Notes: generated from the letters alone by a model not told the origin. 64,000 bases of DNA from Pseudomonas sp. dw_358 (GCF_018449655.1 NZ_JAAVUX010000015.1:1-64000), one strand, 5' to 3'; shown: positions 54,544-62,491, counted from the stretch's first letter. Made by a program: numbers and translations.

Positions 54544-55520
54544 ACCCTCCCCCCTATGTAGGCAGCAACCACTTCAATCCGTCCATGCCCCAGCTCATCG
54601 CTGATCTGCATGCGAGCCTCAAGATCTAGGCGCCGGTCTATGGCGTAGCACTGACCACCATTTACAGGCGCACGGTGATGTGTGATCTGTTCATAGCGCT
54701 CACATGCAAACGCCGCCCGCAGTTCGTGAAAGCCTTTGAGGTCGTGTGCTTTCAGGACCTCTCTCGCTGGCCGTGCTATTTCCTGCAGAATGTCCAGATA
54801 GCTCTCGTTTGGAGCAATCAGGTTGCGGCTATCCGTGGGGGATACTTGCAATGCAAATCTAAGTGCACCACGAATATGGTCATCCACCTTAATCCAGCGG
54901 GGGGCAGATGCACCGGCGCGGCCGCCTTTGGTGCCATCCTGAATATTGATTTTGCCGTAGAGCGCGGCTTCACGGCTCAGCCGTGGCAGGTCAGCCAGGA
55001 TGGCCTCGCGCAAACGCATCCCCGTGGCTCGCGTCAACTGAACTATCGCTGCTACTCGCATCTGATCACGACTACAAAGCGTCTCGACGATCTGCTGTAC
55101 CTGTTCGCGGTCTTGGCCTTGCGGCGCCGATTGACGTACACCGGTGCGCTGCATATCCAAGGCCTTGCTCGGACTTGGCAATTTTACATATTGATCACCG
55201 CGAAGGGCTGCCATGGTTCGGTTAACGCTGGATAGCCGGTTTTGTGCAGTGCTGATTGCTAGGTCGCTGTGCTCAACCAGGCCGCGAAGGTATGCGGCAT
55301 AGTTCGACAACACCTCGCGGTCAATCTGCCGCGCATCGTTGACCCCGGGTCCCGCTTCAGACCGGCACCACTTCACGAATGCCCGCCACCGATCGCTGTG
55401 CGCCTTGACCGTGCCGTAATGGCCACCACCGAACATATCTTTCAGCGCCTGCTGACCCGCATAGCTCAACTGCCTGCCGTAACCGAAATTGCGGCCATCG
55501 CGTCTACCTACCAATGCCAT
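54540..55520 (-). CDS. Integrase_1-type tyrosine recombinase
   Basis: The 326-residue protein has an N-terminal helical core-binding region (residues about 25-110) and a catalytic domain with the tyrosine recombinase set: arginine in TGMRLREA, HELR (HxxR), LGHGR, and tyrosine in AAYIGGR near the C-terminus. It does not resemble the P4-type integrase at the island edge and fits the integrase-domain proteins found within mobile islands. I start at the ATG at 55520, preceded by GAGGTGAC; the longer frame lacks a site. Its position between the restriction operon and the palindrome-rich region suggests a nested or composite element. Confidence 0.8.
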   Translation of the reverse strand: MALVGRRDGRNFGYGRQLSYAGQQALKDMFGGGHYGTVKAHSDRWRAFVKWCRSEAGPGVNDARQIDREVLSNYAAYLRGLVEHSDLAISTAQNRLSSVNRTMAALRGDQYVKLPSPSKALDMQRTGVRQSAPQGQDREQVQQIVETLCSRDQMRVAAIVQLTRATGMRLREAILADLPRLSREAALYGKINIQDGTKGGRAGASAPRWIKVDDHIRGALRFALQVSPTDSRNLIAPNESYLDILQEIARPAREVLKAHDLKGFHELRAAFACERYEQITHHRAPVNGGQCYAIDRRLDLEARMQISDELGHGRIEVVAAYIGGRV

Positions 55521-55791
55521 GTCAGTCACCTCATCATCCGATCTCCAACCCTCGCCCCACGTCATCCCGCCAAGAATGCTGAGTGTTATCAGGGATCAAG
55601 GCCCCTGCGACCTGTGGGGATGTCCTCTAACGCGGGACTGGCGGCTCCTTACGACCAGGAGCAAGGGCATCTCATGATCTGGCCTCCTGAGCACCGTTAC
55701 CGGTGGGCGGGTGGAGGCTGCATTGGCTAACGAGACCAGTGCCGCGAGATCCTGAGCCAGGTGCAAGCAGCAATGCGATGACCGGGGCATG

Positions 55792-55808
55792 CCTGACTGT
55801 CAGTCAGG
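55792..55808. repeat. 17-base palindrome
   Basis: CCTGACTG, one central T, then CAGTCAGG. The one-base centre fits a protein-binding site better than an RNA hairpin. It lies 272 bases upstream of the Integrase_1 start. Confidence 0.7.
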
Positions 55809-55942
55809 TGCAGTCCATTCCTTGGTCTGCGGCACCATCATCTACATCGCTGTTGCTGGTGACATCGGCGTTTGTCACGCCGATTGTCACGAGGGGGAAT
55901 GCCGCAAAGCCATGTGCGATCAGGGCTGCAGCAGTGGTGGAA

Positions 55943-55977
55943 GTGCCCGTCTCTTTCCAGAAGAAAGAGACGGGCAC
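55943..55977. repeat. Perfect 15-base inverted repeat
   Basis: GTGCCCGTCTCTTTC at 55943-55957 is the exact reverse complement of 55963-55977, with the loop CAGAA. Neither side is followed by a T run, so it is not an ordinary terminator. Confidence 0.85.
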
Positions 55978-56342
55978 AGGTTGGCGCAAGATTCGGCCAA
56001 GCGGATAGGTTGCTGCAGGGCAGCGAAGTAGGAAGTGTCGTCTGGCGCACGAGGGCCATGATCTGAAGTAGGCATCCATCACCGGGGAGGTGACCGGGCG
56101 AGCTGCCGGACGCGAATCGCCATTTGGGGGGAGAACCACCGCAGGAGCGGCGTGGCCTTCAAGGTTCGGACCACCTGGGTTGCTGTCATCGACAGCGGTT
56201 GCACGGCCAGTTCTACGCCTGTGGAAAAATCTGGTCAAGGTTCGAAATTCAGCGCCACTTTGGACTTCAAGAGCAGTTATCCACCGGTGGAATTCCGTGG
56301 TAAATCCTGGACAACGTCGTGGCTTTTAGCTCTTCAAAGTAA

Positions 56343-56387
56343 GGTCCATCCAAACAGGGCGGCTTTGCAGCCCTGTTTGGATGGACC
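56343..56387. repeat. Perfect 18-base inverted repeat
   Basis: The 18-base arm at 56343-56360 (beginning GGTCCATCC) is the exact reverse complement of 56370-56387, with the nine-base loop GGCTTTGCA. There is no T run on either side. It lies 88 bases after the end of the integrase gene, in the spacer between the two recombinases. Confidence 0.85.
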
Positions 56388-56474
56388 CGCGCTGACAAGC
56401 GGATAAACGAGGCTGCTTTCCCTGATTCCTGAGCGCTCAGTTGCTGTCGCCACCGTTACCGCGCCTGTACAGCG

Positions 56475-57731
56475 CTAGCGGATCGGCACCACGTTCCTGT
56501 CTCTGGCTTGGCCATATGCTGAGGCGAGCAGGCTGCCGGTGGCGGCCTTTTGGATGTACTCGCTCCACCAGGCCATCATCGGGCGTCGGCGCTCAATGTA
56601 GTCGGCTCGGTTGTAGGCGCTCCGCACCTCATCCTTGTCGACATGCGCCAGTGCAACCTCAATCAGCTCCGGGTCCCAGCCATGCTCATTTAAGATGGTG
56701 CTGGCCATCGAGCGCATGCCGTGGCTGACCAACCGATCCTGGAACCCCATGCGCTTCAACGCCATGTTGGCGGTTTGGCTATTGGCGTGGGTACGTGGAT
56801 TTCTGTCTGCCGGGAATACGAATTCGCGATGGCCGCTGTGAGTTTTCAGTGACTCCAACAGAGCGACAGCGTGATCACTCAACGGAATGCTGTGAGGGCG
56901 GCGCTTTTTCATCCGCTCCGGTGGGATAGTCCAGACACGCCTTTCAAAGTCGATGTCTGCCCAGCGAGTAGTCGCCGCCTCGGCGGGGCGAGTCATCGTG
57001 TGCAACTGCCATTCGATGAGGCAACGGGTTGTGCGTTTGATGCTGGCGTTAGCGATCTCCAGCATGAGCTCGGGGAGCTCTTCGGGCGGTAGCGCTGCCA
57101 TGTTTTCTTTCTTGGGCTTTTTGAACACCGCCCTTATACCGGTGAGAGGGTTTGCGAAGATCAGGCCGGAGTTGACGCCGTAGGTCATGATCTCGTTTAG
57201 CCGTTGGCTAAGACGTTTGACAGTCTCCAGGCTGCCTTTCGCTTCGATTGGACGAAGCAATGCGATCACCATCGGCGCCGTGATTTTCGTGAGTGGTGTC
57301 GTCTTCAAATCGGGGAACACGTGCAGCGTGAGCGACCGCCAAATGTCCTCGGCGTAGGCAGGGGTGACCGAGTCCTTCTTGAGTTCGAACCAAGCGGTGG
57401 CCACGTTCTCGAAGGTGTGTTCCGTTTCTGCGCGCTTGGCTTCATTCAGCGTATTACGCTGCACCTTCGGATCGATGCCCTGGGCGAGCAGCTCCCGCGC
57501 ATCGACTGCCATCTTTCGTGCGTTCGCCAACGACAGTTCGGGGTAGGTCCCGAAGCCGATGTTGATGCGCTTTTTGGTCACTGGTTCGCGGTAGTTAAAA
57601 TTCCACAGCAACGAGCCGTTGCTGCGTACGCGGAGCTGCAAACCGTCACCGTCTGTGAGGACGTAATCCTTGGACGCCGGTTTGACTCCCTTGAGCTGTC
57701 GATCGGAGAGGCGGAGGTTTTGAGCAGGCAT
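56475..57731 (-). CDS. P4-type tyrosine integrase of the ssrA island
   Basis: The 418-residue integrase has an N-terminal arm-binding DUF4102 domain (residues 1-90, with LTDGDGLQLRV and YPELSLANAR), a core-binding SAM-like domain (about 100-185) and a catalytic domain with R in TMTRPAEA, HGMR, LAHVD and the nucleophile tyrosine in SAYNRADY. All catalytic residues are present. I use the ATG at 57731 with AGGA eight bases upstream, where the family homology starts. It lies directly beside the 3' end of ssrA, so it almost surely drives insertion at that site. Related P4-type integrases use tRNA and tmRNA 3' ends. Confidence 0.93.
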   Translation of the reverse strand: MPAQNLRLSDRQLKGVKPASKDYVLTDGDGLQLRVRSNGSLLWNFNYREPVTKKRINIGFGTYPELSLANARKMAVDARELLAQGIDPKVQRNTLNEAKRAETEHTFENVATAWFELKKDSVTPAYAEDIWRSLTLHVFPDLKTTPLTKITAPMVIALLRPIEAKGSLETVKRLSQRLNEIMTYGVNSGLIFANPLTGIRAVFKKPKKENMAALPPEELPELMLEIANASIKRTTRCLIEWQLHTMTRPAEAATTRWADIDFERRVWTIPPERMKKRRPHSIPLSDHAVALLESLKTHSGHREFVFPADRNPRTHANSQTANMALKRMGFQDRLVSHGMRSMASTILNEHGWDPELIEVALAHVDKDEVRSAYNRADYIERRRPMMAWWSEYIQKAATGSLLASAYGQARDRNVVPIR

Positions 57732-57755
57732 GAGATTGTCCTCAGGCACTAATTC

Positions 57756-57805
57756 GGTATTCCAAAGATTAGCACCGGACGGACTGGAATACCGTCTGGA
57801 ATACC
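57756..57805. repeat. Candidate integrase arm-type sites
   Basis: TGGAATACC occurs at 57785-57793 and 57797-57805, and inverted at 57756-57764, all just upstream of the integrase start where P4-type integrases bind arm sites. The same nine bases occur at 31944-31952 at the other island end, where they extend to a 13-base inverted match (31940-31952 with 57756-57768). The role is inferred. Confidence 0.4.
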
Positions 57806-57881
57806 CGAATGGCTGGAACTCAAAAACTCTCAAAAGACCGAAAAAGCGCTGGATGCCTCGTATTTACTGGATTCCAGGCAC

Positions 57882-57907
57882 AAAAAAAGACGTCCGTGGA
57901 CGTCTTT
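57882..57907 (-). terminator. Rho-independent terminator of ssrA
   Basis: Read on the minus strand, AAAGACGTCC pairs with GGACGTCTTT around a two-base loop, followed by a run of T. It starts 11 bases after the end of tmRNA. It is still beside ssrA, so either it came with the island or the crossover lies beyond it. Confidence 0.85.
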
Positions 57908-57918
57908 AGATGATGAAG

Positions 57919-58312
57919 TGGTGGAGCCGGGGGGATTTGAACCCCCGTCCGCCAGTACTCTGCTGTCGGTTCTACATGCTTAGCCGTGTCTATTAAGTTA
58001 ACCCTCGGCCGCCCGACGGGCAGGGTGCTTCAGGCGAGTTGTGTAAGTTTTAGGCGCTTCGTCCACAACGTACTAGGCGACGATTCTGTTCTATATGACA
58101 ATCGCTTCGGGTTTACAGACATCCCCTAACGATTGCTGGAGCCGAAGCTACCAGAAAGGACTTGCTAACACCGCTTACGCGGCGAGAGCGTAGCCCTCGT
58201 AATTGTCATCATTGGCAATTATAGAGTTTTGCAACAGTGGATTTACGAGTTCTGTTACCAACTCGGCATGCCCCTAGAGTTTCGTTACCGGCGTCGAATC
58301 CTAATCGGCCCC
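57919..58312 (-). ncRNA. ssrA: Transfer-messenger RNA (tmRNA)
   Basis: tmRNA frees ribosomes stalled on broken mRNAs and adds a degradation tag. The 394-base gene begins GGGGCCGATTAGGATTCGAC and ends with the T-loop and acceptor (GGTTCAAATCCCCC-like, then CTCCACCA), the usual tRNA-like ends. The tag frame is within it. smpB, encoding its protein partner, lies about 4 kb away. Its 3' end is the attachment site of the neighbouring island and remains fully functional in sequence. Confidence 0.96.
58175..58216 (-). CDS. ssrA: tmRNA tag peptide
   Basis: From the resume codon GCC the frame reads ANDDNYEGYALAA then stop, 13 residues. The ends (AND..., ...ALAA) match the known proteolysis tags recognised by ClpXP, but three residues (EGY) are inserted compared with the 10-residue E. 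coli tag ANDENYALAA. Confidence 0.85.
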   Translation of the reverse strand, partial: ANDDNYEGYALAA

Positions 58313-58354
58313 GCTTGCAGCTCTTGCCTTTCTGCCTGAGCAGTCAGGTCGCGC

Positions 58355-58383
58355 AGTGTACCCCAAGGGGGCCGCGCTAGCAA
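58355..58383 (-). promoter_or_regulatory. Sigma-70-type promoter of ssrA
   Basis: On the minus strand, TTGCTA (58378-58383) and TACACT (58355-58360) are separated by 17 bases. Transcription would start near 58348, giving a leader of about 35 bases that RNase P would remove to form the mature 5' end at 58312. Confidence 0.5.
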
Positions 58384-58385
58384 AC

Positions 58386-58405
58386 CGGCCAGCTTGGGCT
58401 GGCCG
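58386..58405 (-). terminator. Hairpin after the small exported protein gene
   Basis: CGGCCAGC pairs perfectly with GCTGGCCG around a four-base loop, followed on the minus strand by GTTTG. The T run is poor, so termination may be partial. It separates the small gene from the ssrA promoter. Confidence 0.45.
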
Positions 58406-58426
58406 AGGTGCCGGATTTGCGGGGTG

Positions 58427-58711
58427 TTACTTGGCGCCGTCGCTGCTGGAGCCGGTGTTTTTCAGGCTGTTGATGGCCTGGGTGGTGATCTCGATGCATT
58501 TCTTGTCGTCGCCGGCCTTGTGAGCTTTCATGGCCTGGTTTTCGGTTTTCTTGATGCCCTTCAGCTGTTCGGTGCTGAGGTTGGTGTTGCTCGACGTGTG
58601 GGCGTCTTTGAGGGTCTGCAGGTTGGCGCCGCAGAGGTCTTCGGCTGCGAAGACAGGGGATGCCAGCAGGGCGGCGGTGATGAACAGACCAGAAATCAGG
58701 GTGCGCTTCAT
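58427..58711 (-). CDS. Small exported protein of unknown function
   Basis: The 94-residue precursor has a signal peptide ending near SPVFA|AED. The mature part is helical, polar and lysine-rich with two cysteines (DLCGANL and KKCIEI) that could form a disulphide in the periplasm. GAGGAGAT precedes the ATG. It is in core sequence beside ssrA. No family is recognised. Confidence 0.75.
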   Translation of the reverse strand: MKRTLISGLFITAALLASPVFAAEDLCGANLQTLKDAHTSSNTNLSTEQLKGIKKTENQAMKAHKAGDDKKCIEITTQAINSLKNTGSSSDGAK

Positions 58712-58915
58712 GGGTATCTCCTCGAACTAGATGGCCCGGAATCCGCCAGAGAGGCATACCTTCCGAGGTGGTTAAGAGCCCTTTTGTTCAGGGCCTAAAT
58801 ACACGGACTCTAACGATTCTCAGGGGTTCTATTTTTTCTTTGATACGGGCAAAGAAAACTCGATTTCGTCACCAAAAGCGCTCAAATGCACCAAAGAAGG
58901 GCGCAAATCTGCGGT

Positions 58916-61735
58916 TTAGAGCCCTTTGTGCACGTTGGCGGTGGTGACTCTGTCCACCAGGTAAACCAGGCTGTGGTAGTCGATATCACTGTGTTGTGAC
59001 AAACCGATTTCACAGGTTCGGCTGGTGCTGATGCCTTCCTGGCAGCCGTGTACCGCGCTTTTCAGGGTCTTTAGGGCGCTGGCGTTGAGTTCGGGGGTGG
59101 TGAAGCCTTTGTCGCCCGCGAAGCCGCAGCAGTGGATGCCTTCTGGTATGACCACGTTTGAGCTGCAACGTCTCGCCAGGTCGATCAGGGCCTCGCTTTC
59201 GCCCAGGTGTTGGGTGCTGCAGGCGACGTGTACGGCGACAGGGGCGGATTGGGGGGTGAAGGTCAGGCGGTCGAGCAGGTGGGTGCGGATGAAGCGCACG
59301 GGGTCGTGGATGCCCAGGCGGGTGTCGTTGAGGTTGTCGAGCAGGCGCAGGGTGCAGGGGCTGGTGTCGCAGTAGATGGGGTCGCGGCCGCCGCGGCTGG
59401 CGGTGAGCAGGGTGTCGAGCAGGGTTTGGCGTTTGCGTTCGGCTTGCTCGGGGTAGCCTTTGGAGGCGAAGGGTTGGCCGCAGCAGAGGCTGTCCAGGTG
59501 GTCTGGGAGGATGACCTGGTAGCCGGCCTTTTCCAGCAATTGACGGGTTTTGGCGGGCAGGGACATTTGTTCAAGGTCGCTGGCGGCCGGGCCCATGGTG
59601 CGGGCGACGCAGGCGGGGAAGTAGACGACGCGGGGGCGTTCGTCGTTGCGCGGTGCCGGGATGCGCAGGGCTTGCTCCGGTTGGGGTACGGCGGCGGTCC
59701 ACTGCAGGGCTTTGCCTTGGGTGAGGCGGGTGAGGCGTTGGGACAGTGCGCTGAGCCGGGGCGCGCCGATGAGCATGCGTGCGCCGTTGGCGGCGTGGAG
59801 GGTGAAGCGCAGGCCTTGCAGGGCGGTGCTGAAGTGGTCGGCGAGCCAATGGGCAGCGCGGGGGTGGGTGGCGTTTTGGGCGCGGAGTTTTTTGATCAGC
59901 TCGCCGGTGTTGATCCCCACTGGGCAGCGTTGTGCGCAGAGGCCGGTGGCGGCGCAGGTGTCGATGCCCTGGTACTGGAAGTTTCGGCGCAGGGTGTCGG
60001 TGTTTTCGCCGGCGCGCTCACGGGCCTGGATGTCGCGCCAGAGGACGATGCGTTGGCGTGGGGTAAGGGTGAGGCTGCGGGACGGGCAGACCGGTTCACA
60101 GAAGCCGCACTCGATGCATGTGTCGATGATTTCGTCGGCGGCGGGCAAGGGTTTGAGGTGTTTGAGGTGGATGTGCGGGTCGCGGCTGAGGACGACGTCC
60201 GGGTTCAGGATTGCGTTTGGGTCGAGCAGGCGTTTGATCTGCCACATCAGCGCGTAGGCGTCGCGGCCCCATTCCAGTTCGACGAAGGGCGCCATGTTGC
60301 GGCCGGTGCCGTGTTCAGCCTTCAGTGAGCCGCCGAATTCCACGGCGACCAGTTGCGCGACGTCGTCCATGAAGGCTCGGTAGCGCTGGATTTCTTCGGG
60401 TGTGCTGAAGCCTTGGGTGAAGACGAAGTGCAGGTTGCCTTCCAGGGCGTGGCCAAACAGGACCGCTTCGTCATAGCGGTGTTTGTCGAACAGCGCGATG
60501 AGGCGGCGCACGCCGGCGGCCAGTTGCTCCACCGGGAAGGTGACGTCTTCGATGATGACGGTTGTGCCGGTCTGACGGATCGCGCCGACGGCAGGGAAAA
60601 TGTCTTTGCGGATGGCCCAGAGGCGCGTGTTTTCCTCGGGGGCTTCGGTGAAGTCGATGCGTTGGAGGACGGCGAAGCGGGTCAGTGCCGCCATGATGTC
60701 GCTGACCTGTGCTTTCAAGGCGGGCTGCGAGCTGGCGCGGGCTTCGATGAGCAGGGCACAGGCTTCGACGGGCAAGGTGGCGACGAAGGTCGGCATGCCG
60801 GGTTTGTGCTCCACCGCGCGCAGGCTTCGGCGGTCGAGCAGTTCGACGGCGGACACGGGCTGTTGCTTGAGGGCGGTGACGGCGTTGCAGCAGGTTTCGA
60901 TGTCGGCGAACACCAGCAGGGCAGTGGCTTTGTGCGGGTGGTCGATGACGGTGTCGTAGGTGACCGCGCTGATGAAGCCGAGGGTGCCTTCGGAGCCGAC
61001 CATGAGGTGGGTGAGGATCTGCAGCGGGTCGTCGTGGTCGATCAGGGCGTTGAGGGACAGGCCGGTGGTGTTCTTGAGTCGGTATTTGTGGCGGATGCGT
61101 TGGGCCAGTGGGAGGTTGGCGCGGGTCGCTTCGCCGAGGCGTTTCAGTTCGTCGAGCAGGGCGCCGTGGCTCTGGCGAAAGGCTGTGATGCTGACGGCAT
61201 CTTCGGTATCGAGGCCGGTGCCGTAAGCGAGGATCAGGCGCATGCCGGCGAGGGTATGGTAGCTGTTTTGCGCGGTGCCACAGCACATGCCGCTGGCGTT
61301 GTTGGCGACAATGCCGCCGATCTTGCAGGCGTTGATCGAGGCGGGGTCGGGGCCGATCTTGCGGCCGTAGGGGACTAGCCAACTGTTGGCGTGGGCGCCG
61401 ATCACGCCGGGTTGCAGGCGGATCTGCCGGCCTTGGTCGCGCACTTCGCGGCCGTTCCAGTGCTCGCCGAGGACGATCAACACCGAATCACTGATGGCCT
61501 GGCCGCTGAGGCTGGTGCCGGCGGCGCGGAAGGTCACGGGCACGCGTTCGCGCTGAGCGAGTTGGAGGATGCCGATGACCTCGGCTTCGGATTCCACGCG
61601 CACGATCAATTGAGGGATGAGGCGATAAAAGCTCGCGTCGGTGCCGAAGGCCAGGGTCTGGGGCGGGTCGTCGAAGCGGCGGTCGGGCGGGATCAGTTGC
61701 GCGATGGACTGGAGGAACGCGGGCGGCAGGGTCAT
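58916..61735 (-). CDS. FAD- and Fe-S-binding D-lactate dehydrogenase-type protein
   Basis: The 939-residue protein joins a GlcD-like FAD oxidase (residues about 1-470, with PVTFRAAGTSLSGQAISD in the FAD site) to a ferredoxin/GlpC-like part with two cysteine clusters (CIECGFCEPVCP, then CAATGLCAQRCP) and two CCG domains (LCCGQPF and HCCGFAG). These enzymes oxidise D-lactate or another 2-hydroxyacid and pass electrons to the quinone pool or a cytochrome. In P. aeruginosa a similar protein (PA4772) stands near smpB with lldP and lldD; here no permease or L-lactate gene is present between it and smpB. The substrate is inferred from that relative. Confidence 0.85.
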   Translation of the reverse strand: MTLPPAFLQSIAQLIPPDRRFDDPPQTLAFGTDASFYRLIPQLIVRVESEAEVIGILQLAQRERVPVTFRAAGTSLSGQAISDSVLIVLGEHWNGREVRDQGRQIRLQPGVIGAHANSWLVPYGRKIGPDPASINACKIGGIVANNASGMCCGTAQNSYHTLAGMRLILAYGTGLDTEDAVSITAFRQSHGALLDELKRLGEATRANLPLAQRIRHKYRLKNTTGLSLNALIDHDDPLQILTHLMVGSEGTLGFISAVTYDTVIDHPHKATALLVFADIETCCNAVTALKQQPVSAVELLDRRSLRAVEHKPGMPTFVATLPVEACALLIEARASSQPALKAQVSDIMAALTRFAVLQRIDFTEAPEENTRLWAIRKDIFPAVGAIRQTGTTVIIEDVTFPVEQLAAGVRRLIALFDKHRYDEAVLFGHALEGNLHFVFTQGFSTPEEIQRYRAFMDDVAQLVAVEFGGSLKAEHGTGRNMAPFVELEWGRDAYALMWQIKRLLDPNAILNPDVVLSRDPHIHLKHLKPLPAADEIIDTCIECGFCEPVCPSRSLTLTPRQRIVLWRDIQARERAGENTDTLRRNFQYQGIDTCAATGLCAQRCPVGINTGELIKKLRAQNATHPRAAHWLADHFSTALQGLRFTLHAANGARMLIGAPRLSALSQRLTRLTQGKALQWTAAVPQPEQALRIPAPRNDERPRVVYFPACVARTMGPAASDLEQMSLPAKTRQLLEKAGYQVILPDHLDSLCCGQPFASKGYPEQAERKRQTLLDTLLTASRGGRDPIYCDTSPCTLRLLDNLNDTRLGIHDPVRFIRTHLLDRLTFTPQSAPVAVHVACSTQHLGESEALIDLARRCSSNVVIPEGIHCCGFAGDKGFTTPELNASALKTLKSAVHGCQEGISTSRTCEIGLSQHSDIDYHSLVYLVDRVTTANVHKGL

Positions 61736-61826
61736 CGGTTTTCCAGGGTGAGGAAAATCAGATTATTCGGCCGTGGAGACGCAGGCCGGTACCTGCTCGA
61801 GGGTAGGTTCAGCTTCGGTGGGTGTC

Positions 61827-61857
61827 AAACGAGGGGCTGCAGGCAGCCCCGCTCGTT
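61827..61857 (-). terminator. Hairpin at the end of smpB
   Basis: An imperfect stem (ACGAGCGGGGCT with AGCCCCTCGT, two-base bulge) begins at the smpB stop codon and is followed on the minus strand by TTTG. It probably terminates smpB transcription before the dehydrogenase gene. Confidence 0.55.
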
Positions 61858-62339
61858 TAGTCTTCTTTACCCTTGCTGCGGACAGCGCGTTGCAGCTCGC
61901 GGTTGGAATCGCGTTCGCGCTCGGTGTCGCGCTTGTCGTATTCCTTCTTGCCTTTGCCCAGGGCGATTTCGCACTTGATCAAGTGCTTGCTCCAGTACAG
62001 CGACAAAGCGACACAGGCGTAGCCTTTCTGTTGCACGTTGGTGAACAGCTTTTCCAGCTCGCGCTTGTTCAGCAGCAGTTTGCGGGTGCGCACCGGGTCG
62101 GCGATGACGTGGGTACTGGCCGTGGTCAAGGGTGCGATGTGGCTGCCCAGCAGCCAGGCTTCGCCATCCTTGAGCAGGACGTAACTGTCGATCAGCTGAG
62201 CCTTGCCGGCACGCAGACTTTTTACTTCCCAGCCGGACAGGACCAGACCGGCTTCGAAACGGTGTTCGATGAAGTAATCGTGTCGCGCTTTCTTGTTCTG
62301 CGCGATGGTCCCTGTGGGGTGTTTCTTCTGTTTGGCCAT
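61857..62339 (-). CDS. smpB: tmRNA-binding protein SmpB
   Basis: SmpB binds the tRNA-like part of tmRNA and brings it to stalled ribosomes. The 160-residue protein has the typical [19 protein letters not shown] start, the core [19 protein letters not shown], and a basic C-terminal tail ending in [10 protein letters not shown]. The ATG at 62339 gives the family length; a longer frame runs into the divergent ratA leader. It is divergent from ratA. Confidence 0.97.
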   Translation of the reverse strand: MAKQKKHPTGTIAQNKKARHDYFIEHRFEAGLVLSGWEVKSLRAGKAQLIDSYVLLKDGEAWLLGSHIAPLTTASTHVIADPVRTRKLLLNKRELEKLFTNVQQKGYACVALSLYWSKHLIKCEIALGKGKKEYDKRDTERERDSNRELQRAVRSKGKED

Positions 62340-62491
62340 AGGGGCGGCATTATAGGGAAGCGGCGGCTTGTCGGCTATGGGCATCCTGCGTGCTTGAGAC
62401 ACTGAGTTGAATCCCGGACAATGCGGCAACTTTTTTGATCACCCGGGCCTGCCTGCTGTCGACACAAGGCAATGGCCCTCAGGGGAAGAAC

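Larger units (their letters stand above)
55521..56474. other. Palindrome-rich non-coding region between two recombinases
   Basis: About 950 bases with no believable gene; open frames on both strands are short, lack ribosome sites and overlap one another. The region holds three strong inverted repeats (annotated separately), a direct repeat TTGTCACG...TTGTCACG near 55875-55895, and a single near-match to the DnaA box (TTATCCACC, 56277-56285). It may be a recombination or transfer site, an origin, or a structured RNA. No retron reverse transcriptase or CRISPR repeat is present. Confidence 0.5.
31861..57943. mobile_element. ssrA-linked genomic island carrying defence genes
   Basis: The segment between a probable att remnant near 31.9 kb and the 3' end of ssrA holds a P4-type integrase directly beside ssrA, a second recombinase, an IS66 element, and only defence-type cargo. 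Its composition is more AT-rich by eye than the recCBD and smpB flanks. Integration at the 3' end of tmRNA with the integrase gene adjacent is the standard layout for islands such as CP4-57 in E. coli. The right boundary is secure; the left boundary is inferred from composition and weak repeats, with no exact direct repeat found. Confidence 0.65.

Noticed and set aside
55943-55977. Rho-independent terminator
   Set aside because: A strong stem but no T run follows on either strand.
55804-56238. 144-codon minus-strand frame in the palindrome-rich spacer
   Set aside because: No ribosome site, a translation through the 15-base inverted repeat, and no recognisable motif.
55943-56387. Retron msr-msd or CRISPR array in the palindrome-rich spacer
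   Set aside because: No reverse transcriptase gene is nearby, and there are no regularly spaced direct repeats.
56152-56406. 84-codon plus-strand frame in the same spacer
   Set aside because: It has no ribosome site and its end runs through the 18-base inverted repeat, so non-coding structure is the better explanation.
59207-60328. 373-codon plus-strand open frame opposite the D-lactate dehydrogenase gene
   Set aside because: It is a low-complexity frame rich in glycine, alanine and valine, caused by GC-rich antisense DNA; the minus-strand gene has clear Fe-S and FAD motifs.
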